DNA of 64,000 nt, taken from assembly GCA_020438105.1 (NCBI GenBank), contig JAGQVE010000004.1, positions 101,504 through 165,503 of the forward strand. Direction: 5' to 3'. Shown here piece by piece: positions 10,518-19,943 of the stretch (its first letter is position 1; the number at the start of each line of letters is the position of its first letter). The notes beneath the pieces were generated by a model. The model did no database searches and was not told the origin of the DNA. It saw only the letters and a list, made by a program, of their open reading frames with translations. The stretch is from Bacteroidales bacterium. Lineage in GTDB: Bacteria > Bacteroidota > Bacteroidia > Bacteroidales > JAADJA01. Made by a program: the position numbers and the translations under genes.

Positions 10518-10955
10518 ATGAAAATATACTTTATCCTGTTGTTGTTCCTTTTATTCCGATTGAGCTTAAATGCGCAAACCGTGGAAGAGTATCTTGATTT
10601 TGCAATTAAATACACCGAGGAGCAAAAATTTGATGAAGCCATAAAAACCTGTGATAAATTGCTTGAATTACTTCCCTCCAATGCAGAAATATTTTACTTG
10701 AGAGGTGTTAATTATTTCCTGAAGGAAAGTTATGAATTAGCCATCACTGATTTTGACAGTACACTCAGCAATAATCCAAACTATACGGATGCATATTTAT
10801 ACCGTGCAAAAGCTAAACAAGCATTAAAGCAATACTGGAGCGCACTAAGGGATTACAACCGTGCAAAAGACGAAAATTTTTATTCTACTCTTTCTTCTCT
10901 GGCCGGAGATATGGTTTCATCAATTTTCAGGAGATCTGACGAGGAGGATGATTAA
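10518..10955 (+). CDS. Small secreted TPR protein
   Basis: 145 aa from the ATG at 10518. An upstream in-frame GTG at 10485 would put a basic extension before the signal peptide and is less likely. A signal peptide (FILLLFLLFRLSLNAQ) is followed by about three tetratricopeptide repeats (EEQKFDEAIKTCDKLLELLP, then a repeat at YELAITDFDSTLSNNP and another at YWSALRDYNRAK). It is probably a periplasmic protein-interaction module; the partner is unknown. It is convergent with lptB, with 1 nt between the stop codons. Confidence 0.7.
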   Translation: MKIYFILLLFLLFRLSLNAQTVEEYLDFAIKYTEEQKFDEAIKTCDKLLELLPSNAEIFYLRGVNYFLKESYELAITDFDSTLSNNPNYTDAYLYRAKAKQALKQYWSALRDYNRAKDENFYSTLSSLAGDMVSSIFRRSDEEDD

Positions 10956-10956
10956 G

Positions 10957-11688
<732 letters not shown>

Positions 11689-11773
11689 AAATTAACCTGT
11701 TCAAAGATAGGCATAACTTTGAATTGAATAAACTTCAATAAACACACGATTATTGTTAAATAAATGGATTGGG

Positions 11774-14251
11774 TTAAAAAGTAAAATAAAGCGACAGGAA
11801 AATAGCGAACTTGTTGATATTGTCATTATCCAAATGTGAAAGCCGCCACACGCCGTCTATCCTTATGATCTTGAAAATATTTTCAATTCCCACCCCGGCT
11901 TCCATATAAGGCCTTTCAAGTGTATGAGTAATTTGTGGCAATTCATTAAAATTTTTATTGTCTTCACTTAAAGTTCCAATTACACCTTTAAAATAGCCAA
12001 CTTCCCGCCACTTGAGTTTTCGCATCAGAGGTATCCGGTTGAGGAAAAATCCATCAAAATGGTGAGTGTAGTAAACGCTCACATATTCATCACTCACAAA
12101 TTCGAAATAGTTCATGAGATTATATGCATATTCATCAAACAAAAAAGTTTCATTCCCAGGATGAAGGTGTAAAAGGGGAAAAGGTAAGGTGCCCCAGGTT
12201 TTACCTGTTTCGATCATGTATTTCGACCATCCGAGGTTAAAAACATTAAACCAGTGTTTAATACCCAGGCTCAACCGATGATATTCATACTGGCTGCCAA
12301 AAGCACCCGGAATTCCATATGCATACTCAATGCCCAAAATCGGGTATTTTGTACCAACACTTACCCGGTCAAAATCACCCAATATGAATTTTTCATTGAA
12401 TGCAAAACGAGCTTCAAAGCCTATTTCTGTTGTTATGATCTTGTCCTGCGAAACTGTTTCTCCCTCTGAATTTATGATTCTGACTGCATTTTCCTGCAGT
12501 GGTAGGATTTCTTTGAATCTGAAATTCAATTTATTCGAAAAGCCATTGAACCATTCGTGTTCATAGTAAAATTTGTACTCTTCGGTTAATGATAATTTAT
12601 CTGCAGGATTTCTACGGAACAGGGCTGCAAATAGAAAATCTTCTCTGAAAGCATTTGGGCTGTTTCCCAGTTGTTCTATCTCATACCTGTAATCGCCACC
12701 AAATGCCCGGCGTGGATTTTTATTGGGCAAATAAAGAAAGCCGCCACCATACTTAAATCTTTTATCTAAGGTTCCGTAAGCAATATGACCATTAAGCCGC
12801 AGTTGTTCATTAAACTTAGCCGTTGTTCGGCCTCCCAACCTGAACCGGGCGCCCTCAATGGTGTTAAAACTAAGCACTGAAGCATAGGGTCCCAGCTCTA
12901 CTTTTCCCATTTCGTAGTAGCCGGTTACTACCGTTTCCACGATGTCAACCCAGGTTTTAAAAGCGGGTAAATTCCGGAGGGTATCCACCATGTGATAAAT
13001 CGTCTTCTCGTCTTTGGTCAGGTCTTCATGCCTGTTTTGCTCCCAGAAAGTTTCATCTTTCACGTAAGCCTTATCGCTCACAATTACATTGGTAGGCTGC
13101 GAATAGAATTTTTTATCTTTAATGTCATTAAATACGAATTGCCTGTAGCTGGTAGTTTTTTTGCCAAAGAACCCAAGAATTGTTTCATTGTTTTCAAATA
13201 CATTAAAATCACCTATTCCACCATCCTTGCTGATCATCCAGTATTTTCCGTCAATCAGGTCGAATTCCTGCGATAGTACAAGGTCGTTGATATAATTGAT
13301 GTTGGCGTCATCAGCAATTCTAAGTTCAAAAGATTTAATTGCCCAGGTAGAATCATTAACCCAAAAATTTCCAGTAAAAGTGAGCTCTTGTTTCCGGCGG
13401 GGTTTAAACATGATTTGATAACACCACTTGTTCCCCTGAAAAGCACTGTCGACCAGGTAATACCTGTATGTATTTAATCCAAAATTGGCAACAGGGCTAA
13501 CAAAGTTCTTTTGGAAAAGGCTGATATAATTATCGTAGATGTCGTATTGCTGGAACATACTTCCCAGGAATTGAAGCACACTTTCATTTTCAACTCCCGA
13601 AACCTTGGCAGCTTTAATTACTTCTTTTTCTGCATGAGGATCCTTGCGAAAGTAAAAATCGGAAAGTGACTCCGACAGGAAAATGGGGAGATAAGTTTTA
13701 CCATTGACGGTGGAAGTATCAACATAATCAAAGATAAACTTAAAAGGTCGTAAAATCCTTCTCTCTTTAAAATCGTCAGTAATGTTGTTGGCATCAATTT
13801 CAATTTTTGTATATGCCTCATATTGGTAAGCCTCAAATTCCTTCGAACGGTTTTTATCTTTATTTTGAATGATCTTTCGCAGAATAATTTCTGCCGGGTT
13901 TTCACCTGCAACGATAACTACTTCGGGTAAATCAATATTGGAAGGCCACAAGGTAAAAGTGACCTGCTGAAAACGAAATTTTGTAATTTTTCTCATTTGC
14001 GGCTGATATCCCATAAAAGAGGCCACAAGGGTATCTGTTGCCTGGCTGGTTTCTATTGAAAACTCACCATTAAAATCAGTAGTAACACCAATGGTGGTGC
14101 CCTTGAAATAAACATTTGCAAATGGAACCGGCTCCTGCGTAGAATTATCAATTACTTTGCCCATGATTTTGGTAACCTGCGACCAGGCACCAGCCATCAT
14201 AAACATCATAATTATGATCAGAATATATTTTCTATATAAATGAAATGCCAT
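11774..14251 (-). CDS. DUF5686 / carboxypeptidase-regulatory-like outer-membrane protein
   Basis: An 825-aa protein with a signal peptide ending near AGAWSQ. A CarboxypepD_reg-like beta-sandwich (about 27-112; GKVIDNSTQEPVPFANVYFKGTT) is followed by a long region of the DUF5686 type (starting around EIILRKIIQNKD) and a C-terminal beta-barrel-like half with alternating aromatic residues, ending in Phe (LYFTF), as outer-membrane barrels often do. The family is widespread in Bacteroidota and its function is not established; transport or cell-surface assembly is speculation. It has its own intergenic gap from kdsD upstream. Confidence 0.82.
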   Translation of the reverse strand: MAFHLYRKYILIIIMMFMMAGAWSQVTKIMGKVIDNSTQEPVPFANVYFKGTTIGVTTDFNGEFSIETSQATDTLVASFMGYQPQMRKITKFRFQQVTFTLWPSNIDLPEVVIVAGENPAEIILRKIIQNKDKNRSKEFEAYQYEAYTKIEIDANNITDDFKERRILRPFKFIFDYVDTSTVNGKTYLPIFLSESLSDFYFRKDPHAEKEVIKAAKVSGVENESVLQFLGSMFQQYDIYDNYISLFQKNFVSPVANFGLNTYRYYLVDSAFQGNKWCYQIMFKPRRKQELTFTGNFWVNDSTWAIKSFELRIADDANINYINDLVLSQEFDLIDGKYWMISKDGGIGDFNVFENNETILGFFGKKTTSYRQFVFNDIKDKKFYSQPTNVIVSDKAYVKDETFWEQNRHEDLTKDEKTIYHMVDTLRNLPAFKTWVDIVETVVTGYYEMGKVELGPYASVLSFNTIEGARFRLGGRTTAKFNEQLRLNGHIAYGTLDKRFKYGGGFLYLPNKNPRRAFGGDYRYEIEQLGNSPNAFREDFLFAALFRRNPADKLSLTEEYKFYYEHEWFNGFSNKLNFRFKEILPLQENAVRIINSEGETVSQDKIITTEIGFEARFAFNEKFILGDFDRVSVGTKYPILGIEYAYGIPGAFGSQYEYHRLSLGIKHWFNVFNLGWSKYMIETGKTWGTLPFPLLHLHPGNETFLFDEYAYNLMNYFEFVSDEYVSVYYTHHFDGFFLNRIPLMRKLKWREVGYFKGVIGTLSEDNKNFNELPQITHTLERPYMEAGVGIENIFKIIRIDGVWRLSHLDNDNINKFAIFLSLYFTF

Positions 14252-14413
14252 CAGGCCGGTTTAATTGTGTAATGATGCGTTAATATTCGGTTGAAATTTC
14301 CGGATGATTCTCCCATTTCGTATAATTTATTCAAATTGGATAGTAATTCAACTCCGGAATGTTTGTAAAAATAATGAATGCGTTATAGTAATATGTTAAA
14401 TATCAGTTAAATG

Positions 14414-15379
14414 TTAAATTATACCTTCCCTCAATATGTCATGCAGGTGAATCACTCCAACATATTTAGTGCCATCAACAACAAGCAATTGGGTGATGTT
14501 GTTCTTACGCATAATGCCAAGGGCATCCACCACAAGGGTATCTGATCCGATAGTTTTGGGGTTGGGCGACATGATATCCGATGCTGTAAGGTTTTTAAAA
14601 TCCTGATATTTTTCGAGCATACGCCGGATGTCTCCATCAGTTATAATCCCCGTCAGCAGGTCGTTTTTAATCACGGCAGTAGCGCCTAATCGTTTCGAAG
14701 ATATTTCAATTATTACATTTTTAACATTTTCTGAAAAATCTACAACTGGTCTTTCATTGTGTATATACAGATCTTTAACTTTTAAATAGAGTTTCTTTCC
14801 GAGTGTGCCACCCGGATGGAACTGTGCAAAATCTTCTACTGAGAACCCGCGGCACTCAAGCAGGGCTACAGCCAGTGCATCTCCTAAAACCAATTGGGCA
14901 GTAGTACTACTAGTGGGTGCCAGATTGTTGGGGCAGGCTTCATTTTTTACGGCAGAGTTGATAATGAAATCCGCATTTTCAGCAAGAAATGAATGAAGGT
15001 TCCCTGTCATTGCTACCAGTTTATTTCCCCGTTGGCGCAAAATTGGCACCAGTACTTTAATTTCAGGTGTGGAGCCGCTGTTGGAAATACATATTATCAC
15101 ATCCTCTTTTTGAATGGTTCCCAGGTCGCCATGAATGGCATCGGCAGCGTGCATAAAAATTGCAGGTGTGCCAGTGCTGTTCATAGTGGCAACGATTTTT
15201 GAAGCGATAATTGCGCTTTTGCCAATACCAGTAATTACTACCCTCCCATCGGTATTCAAAATGGAAAATACAACTTCCCCAAAATCGTCGTTGAGCTGAT
15301 CCGTTAATTGATGAATGGCTTCCAGTTCGGTTTCAATCGTTCTTTTGGCAATTTGTTTTATTTCATGTAGTGATTTCAA
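14414..15379 (-). CDS. kdsD: KpsF/GutQ-type arabinose-5-phosphate isomerase (SIS plus two CBS domains)
   Basis: 321 aa. An N-terminal SIS sugar-isomerase domain (about 35-180; GIGKSAIIASKI, then CISNSGSTPEIK) is followed by a tandem CBS pair (about 205-321; TAVIKNDLLTGIITDGDIRR and QLLVVDGTKYVGVIHLHD). This is the full domain set of D-arabinose-5-phosphate isomerase, which converts ribulose-5-P to arabinose-5-P, the first step toward Kdo for lipopolysaccharide. Its presence near lptB fits a lipopolysaccharide theme, although the genes are not clearly in one operon. Confidence 0.9.
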   Translation of the reverse strand: MKSLHEIKQIAKRTIETELEAIHQLTDQLNDDFGEVVFSILNTDGRVVITGIGKSAIIASKIVATMNSTGTPAIFMHAADAIHGDLGTIQKEDVIICISNSGSTPEIKVLVPILRQRGNKLVAMTGNLHSFLAENADFIINSAVKNEACPNNLAPTSSTTAQLVLGDALAVALLECRGFSVEDFAQFHPGGTLGKKLYLKVKDLYIHNERPVVDFSENVKNVIIEISSKRLGATAVIKNDLLTGIITDGDIRRMLEKYQDFKNLTASDIMSPNPKTIGSDTLVVDALGIMRKNNITQLLVVDGTKYVGVIHLHDILREGII

Positions 15380-15525
15380 TCCGGCTGATTTTTATATGCA
15401 TTTGCACAAAGATACGAACAATCCATAATGCACTTTTTTACCCGAATTAAAAATTAATTATTGGTTTTAAAATTTATTTGTTTTAATTTTAATTTTGATT
15501 TATTGATTTTGAATCACTCAAGTTG

Positions 15526-15557
15526 TTGTTTAACAATATTTTTTTTCTATAAATTTG
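15526..15557 (+). promoter_or_regulatory. Bacteroidota-type promoter upstream of recQ
   Basis: TTG at 15526-15528 and TAAATTTG at 15550-15557 are separated by 21 nt, matching the Bacteroidota -33/-7 consensus (TTTG and TAnnTTTG). It would give a leader of about 70 nt before the recQ ATG at 15635. The region is very AT-rich, so chance matches are possible. Confidence 0.5.
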
Positions 15558-15634
15558 TATTAAGCAAAACATTATTCTCCAAATCAGACTGTTGACAGCA
15601 TATTATTAACGATTATTTATTGATAAAGGACGAG

Positions 15635-17836
15635 ATGGCAAAAAAGGACGATTATCAACTACACGAGCTACTGAAGAGCATTTTCGGATTTGATAGTTTT
15701 AAAGGAAACCAGGAGGCAATCATTAACAGTGTACTTGCCGGTAACAATACCTTTGTTATAATGCCTACAGGTGGTGGTAAATCGATGTGTTACCAGCTAC
15801 CGGCAATTATAAATGAAGGAACCTCTATAATTATATCTCCGCTGATTGCTTTGATGAAAAATCAGGTAGATGCTATAAGGAACTTCGGTGCGGAACAGGG
15901 AATAGCCCATTTCCTGAATTCTTCACTTTCAAAAGCAGAAATTACACAAGTAAAGGACGATTTACTGGCCGGCAAAACAAAATTATTGTACGTTGCCCCC
16001 GAATCGCTTACCAAAGAAGAAAATGTTGACTTTCTTAAAAATATAAAAATTTCATTTTACGCAGTAGATGAGGCTCATTGTATTTCGGAATGGGGTCATG
16101 ATTTCAGACCTGAATACCGCAGGATAAGGCCGATCATAGAATCCATCGGACAAAATGTTCCGGTGATGGCACTTACAGCTACCGCTACCCTGAAAGTACA
16201 ACAGGATATTCAAAAAAACCTGAACATCGTTGATGCAGAGGTTTTCAAATCATCTTTCGACAGGCCAAATCTTTATTATGAAGTTAGGCCAAAGACCAAA
16301 GATGTTGTTAAAGACATTATCAAATATATTAAGCTGCATTCAAATAAATCAGGTATTGTTTATTGCCTGAGTCGTAAAAAAGTAGAGGAGCTTGCCGAAA
16401 CCTTTAAGGTAAATGGTATAAAAGCGCTTCCTTATCATGCAGGTTTGGATTCTGCTACACGCCGGATCAATCAGGATAAATTTCTGATGGAAGAGGCCGA
16501 TGTGATTGTGGCAACCATTGCATTTGGGATGGGGATTGATAAACCAGACATCCGGTATGTGATCCATCATGATATTCCTAAAAGCATTGAAGGATATTAC
16601 CAGGAAACCGGAAGGGCAGGCCGTGATGACGGTGAGGGCAATTGTATTGCATTTTATAGCTACGATGATATTGTGAAACTGGAAAAATTTATGAAGGGTA
16701 AGCCCGTAGCTGAACAGGAAATTGCCAAACAATTATTACAGGAAACGGTTGCCTATGCTGAATCGGCAGTATGTCGTCACAAACAATTGCTACACTATTT
16801 TGGTGAAGAATACCTGAAAGAAAATTGCGGTGCCTGTGATAATTGTAATCATCCCAAAGAGCGCTTTGAAGGCAAAGATTATATTACCATTGCCCTGGAA
16901 GCAGTTATAGAAGTTAAGCAGCTTTTTAAAACCAACCATGTGGTTAATATTTTAATGGGTAAAAATTCAGCTACCATTAAATCCTTCAAGCATAATAAAC
17001 TGGAGGCCTTTGGTCGTGGAATGGATAATGATGAGCGATTCTGGAATGCAGTAATTCGCCAGGCTCTCATTCAGAAGCTTCTTGTTAAGGATATTGAAAA
17101 CTATGGTTTGTTAAAAATAACCAAAGAGGGTGAGAAATTTTTAAAAGAACCTTTCTCTGTGATGCTTGCAAGAGATCATAATTATGAGAACGGTGAAGAT
17201 GAGGATGAAGAATTTGGCGCATCGGGCAGCAAATCAGCCGGCGCTGACCAAACTTTGTTTACCTTGCTTAAAGACTTGAGGAAGGATATTTCCCGCAAAG
17301 AAAACCTGCCTCCTTTCGTCATTTTCCAGGATCCTTCATTGGAGGATATGGCAATTCAATACCCGATAAAAGAAGACGAATTACTTCAAATAACTGGGGT
17401 TGGGCAGGGCAAAGCCAAAAAGTATGGAAAACCATTCCTCGAACTCATTAAAAATTATGTTGAGGAAAATGATATCATGCGCCCCAACGACATGGTGGTT
17501 AAATCGGTTGTAAATAAATCAGGTTTGAAGGTTTATATCATTCAAAGCATTGATCGTAAACTGGCACTTGAAGATATTGCTATGACCAAGGATTTAACGG
17601 TTGATGAGTTACTTTCGGAAATTGAACGAATTGTATTGTCGGGAACTAAAGTGGATATCAATTACTATATCACCGAATATGTAGATGAATATCATCAGGA
17701 GGAAATTTACGAATATTTTAACGAGGCGGAAACTGACAGTATTGAAAAGGCCCTTAATGAACTCGGTGAGGATGAATTCAGCGAGGAAGAGATCCGCCTG
17801 ATGCGAATAAAATTCCTTTCAGAGGTTGGAAATTAA
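15635..17836 (+). CDS. recQ: ATP-dependent DNA helicase RecQ
   Basis: 733 aa from the ATG at 15635 (a TTG 15 nt upstream is the alternative). Superfamily 2 helicase motifs are present: Walker A MPTGGGKSMCYQLP, DEAH box VDEAHCISEWGHDFRPEY, motif III ALTATAT and motif VI QETGRAGRDD. A zinc-binding Cys set (C-R-H then CGACDNC), an RQC winged-helix region and an HRDC-like domain (ITGVGQGKAKKYG) follow. An extended acidic C-terminus completes the protein. It unwinds DNA during recombination and replication-fork repair. Length is typical of Bacteroidota RecQ. Confidence 0.95.
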   Translation: MAKKDDYQLHELLKSIFGFDSFKGNQEAIINSVLAGNNTFVIMPTGGGKSMCYQLPAIINEGTSIIISPLIALMKNQVDAIRNFGAEQGIAHFLNSSLSKAEITQVKDDLLAGKTKLLYVAPESLTKEENVDFLKNIKISFYAVDEAHCISEWGHDFRPEYRRIRPIIESIGQNVPVMALTATATLKVQQDIQKNLNIVDAEVFKSSFDRPNLYYEVRPKTKDVVKDIIKYIKLHSNKSGIVYCLSRKKVEELAETFKVNGIKALPYHAGLDSATRRINQDKFLMEEADVIVATIAFGMGIDKPDIRYVIHHDIPKSIEGYYQETGRAGRDDGEGNCIAFYSYDDIVKLEKFMKGKPVAEQEIAKQLLQETVAYAESAVCRHKQLLHYFGEEYLKENCGACDNCNHPKERFEGKDYITIALEAVIEVKQLFKTNHVVNILMGKNSATIKSFKHNKLEAFGRGMDNDERFWNAVIRQALIQKLLVKDIENYGLLKITKEGEKFLKEPFSVMLARDHNYENGEDEDEEFGASGSKSAGADQTLFTLLKDLRKDISRKENLPPFVIFQDPSLEDMAIQYPIKEDELLQITGVGQGKAKKYGKPFLELIKNYVEENDIMRPNDMVVKSVVNKSGLKVYIIQSIDRKLALEDIAMTKDLTVDELLSEIERIVLSGTKVDINYYITEYVDEYHQEEIYEYFNEAETDSIEKALNELGEDEFSEEEIRLMRIKFLSEVGN

Positions 17837-17855
17837 TCAAAGTATATTAACCCTG

Positions 17856-17885
17856 ACCTGCTAAATTGTTTAGCAGGTTTATTGT
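17856..17885 (+). terminator. Rho-independent terminator after recQ
   Basis: ACCTGCTAAA (17856-17865) pairs perfectly with TTTAGCAGGT (17869-17878) around a 3-nt loop, followed by TTATTGTTTT. Confidence 0.75.
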
Positions 17886-17902
17886 TTTAAAAAATTTAGA
17901 AA

Positions 17903-18562
17903 ATGACTGAAAATAACGGAACAGGAACTAACAAACTTGCCGGAATATCCATAGGCCTTAACATCATTTTAGCCATAGGGCTGATCATATTATATATCCT
18001 GTTTTTCAATAAACAAAATGAAAAGTCGGTTCAGGAAAACGCCGATATGCCACAATTGCCAGTATTGCAGGGAGGTGAAGGATCAAATGTAGCTTTCGTA
18101 AACACGGATGTGCTGCTTGATAAATATGACCTTGTAAAACAAATGGCCAATGAATTTGAAAAAGAAAGAAGAAAAAGAGATGCTGATCTTAAAAGCAAGT
18201 CGAGCCAGTACGAAGAAGAAGCTACCTATTTCCAGCAAGCCATGCAAAATCAAAGCTTATCCGAAGAAAGCGCCCAAAAAATTTACAATCAGTTAATGGA
18301 AAAACAGCAGGCTTTGTATGAATTGCAGCAGCAATATTCAGATGAAATGGCGCAGCAGGATTACGAAATGACCAGTGTATTGATTGATACGGTTAAAAAC
18401 TTCCTGCACAGAATGAATCTCGACAAAAATTATGACTACATATTTAATAATTCCGTGGCAAGCCCGGTTTTATTAACCCGAGATACGTTAGATATTACCA
18501 ACTTCGTTTTGAAAGGATTAAATGCAGAATATCAAAAACATTATAATCCTGATGAAGATTAA
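17903..18562 (+). CDS. OmpH/Skp-family protein with N-terminal membrane anchor
   Basis: 219 aa. A single transmembrane helix (about 13-34, ISIGLNIILAIGLIILYILF) precedes a Skp/OmpH-like region: NVAFVNTDVLLDKYD is the usual first strand, followed by a long charged coiled coil (about 85-160) and a C-terminal YIFNNSVASPVL segment corresponding to the Skp closing strand. Skp proteins are periplasmic chaperones for outer-membrane proteins; this copy appears membrane-anchored rather than soluble. The downstream DUF4296 lipoprotein gene overlaps its end by 11 nt, so the two are probably co-translated. Confidence 0.82.
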   Translation: MTENNGTGTNKLAGISIGLNIILAIGLIILYILFFNKQNEKSVQENADMPQLPVLQGGEGSNVAFVNTDVLLDKYDLVKQMANEFEKERRKRDADLKSKSSQYEEEATYFQQAMQNQSLSEESAQKIYNQLMEKQQALYELQQQYSDEMAQQDYEMTSVLIDTVKNFLHRMNLDKNYDYIFNNSVASPVLLTRDTLDITNFVLKGLNAEYQKHYNPDED

Positions 18563-18923
18563 AACCTGGATTTGGGTTGCTGCTTTGGGACTGTTGTTGA
18601 TCAGCGCATGTACCGATAAATTAAATTCAAAAATTGACCCACCGGATGATTTGATACCCAGGGATACCATGATTGATATTATGGTCGACCTCAGATTGAT
18701 GGATGGTATAGTTATTCAGGAACAACGGCAGGCAAATGCTAAGGTATACGACTTGAAATACCAGTTAAATTTCACTATTCTTGAAAAGTATGGTATTACT
18801 AAAGAACAATTCGAATCCTCATTTAATTATTACCAAAGTGATCTGGATGTTATTGATGAAATGTTTGCTGAAGCGATCACCCGGCTCACCAAAATGAAGA
18901 ATGAAATTGAAGAAAAAGAGTAG
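18552..18923 (+). CDS. DUF4296-like lipoprotein
   Basis: 123 aa from the ATG at 18552, which overlaps the OmpH gene end by 11 nt; an upstream ATG at 18522 would add ten residues before the signal peptide. A lipoprotein signal (LLLISAC) is followed by a helical domain with IPRDTMIDIMVDLRLMDG and LEKYGITKEQFESSFNYY, the pattern of DUF4296. Function of the family is unknown. Its coupling to the OmpH gene suggests an envelope-assembly role, which is inference. Confidence 0.78.
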   Translation: MKIKTWIWVAALGLLLISACTDKLNSKIDPPDDLIPRDTMIDIMVDLRLMDGIVIQEQRQANAKVYDLKYQLNFTILEKYGITKEQFESSFNYYQSDLDVIDEMFAEAITRLTKMKNEIEEKE

Positions 18924-18925
18924 TT

Positions 18926-19333
18926 TTATTGTGAAAGCGTTGCAGAACAATTAAACAGATCGGCGCCATCATTCACCGAATAGGTCAAGGTAATTTTTCC
19001 CTTGTCGAGTTTCCCGGATCCGTTTACTTCAAATGATTCACTGCAAATATCCTGAGTTGGCATCACCAGATTGCTTCCTGCAATAATTGCATATGGCGGA
19101 TCTGAGCAGTTGGTAATATGCCAGAAGTTTTGAATTATTATTTGCGAACTATTGCTCGGGTCTTTGATTATGGTCACAGAATAAGTATCCTTTGCACATG
19201 ATTCCGACACAGACCAGGTTCCCAGAAAAGCATCACGGGCATCTGTGAGATCATTGGGATCAAATTCATCAGTGCAACTTAATACAATTGTCAAAAAGGC
19301 AAATAATACCAGTCCGGTTATCGTTCTTTTCAT
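18926..19333 (-). CDS. Small lipoprotein, unknown function
   Basis: 135 aa with a lipobox (TIVLSC, Cys20). The mature part starts with an acidic linker and then FLGTWSVSESC, followed by beta strands with four further Cys. The GTW-S pattern resembles small lipocalin-like Bacteroidota lipoproteins, but I do not recognise a named family. It is convergent with the DUF4296 gene and divergent from the next small lipoprotein. Confidence 0.65.
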   Translation of the reverse strand: MKRTITGLVLFAFLTIVLSCTDEFDPNDLTDARDAFLGTWSVSESCAKDTYSVTIIKDPSNSSQIIIQNFWHITNCSDPPYAIIAGSNLVMPTQDICSESFEVNGSGKLDKGKITLTYSVNDGADLFNCSATLSQ

Positions 19334-19454
19334 GTGATTTAAATAAATTTATTGTTTCTGCAATTTGCTGATCATATACCCATTTGAAGTGTGAGTAGTT
19401 ATCATTACATTTGTGTAACCAATGATTCTGCTATCAGCTAAATTAATAAAATTA

Positions 19455-19919
19455 ATGAACGTTAAAATATCAAAAAGCATATTATTATTGACTACAATTA
19501 TTTTAGTCCTGTTTGCTTGCTCAAAAAAAGAAGAAAGTGATAAATGGAGTAATTGTAACGATTGCAAAATTGATTCCTGGGTAGGATCATGGCAGGGGAA
19601 TGCCTCAATTTATGACGCAGTAGGTAATGAAACAACTGATGGGTACGATGTAACGGTAGTTATTACTGAAACCGGCACCAATTATATCACCGTTTCTTTG
19701 AATATCCCAAACCAATATGGCACTACTACCAGTGGCGAACTTCTTACCGGATACTCCGTATCATTTGCCGGATCCAATAATTCATTTACAGCTACCCTGC
19801 TCGAAAATAGCGGAAAACTAAAACTTTCAGGAACTGCCAAAAAGTTTTATTACAAGGCAAATGAACTGGTGATTGAAACTGTAGTTACTTTTGATGTTAC
19901 TCCTGCAACAAACCATTAA
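19455..19919 (+). CDS. Small lipoprotein, unknown function
   Basis: 154 aa from the ATG at 19455; the longer frame from 19422 would put 11 residues before the signal sequence. Lipobox LVLFAC, then a short charged linker, a CxxC (CNDC) and WVGSWQGNASIYD, followed by a beta-rich domain. The G-S-W start recalls its divergent neighbour at 18926-19333 (G-T-W), so the two may be distant relatives. No function assigned. Confidence 0.65.
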   Translation: MNVKISKSILLLTTIILVLFACSKKEESDKWSNCNDCKIDSWVGSWQGNASIYDAVGNETTDGYDVTVVITETGTNYITVSLNIPNQYGTTTSGELLTGYSVSFAGSNNSFTATLLENSGKLKLSGTAKKFYYKANELVIETVVTFDVTPATNH

Positions 19920-19943
19920 ATAATATTAAATTAAAACCTGCTC

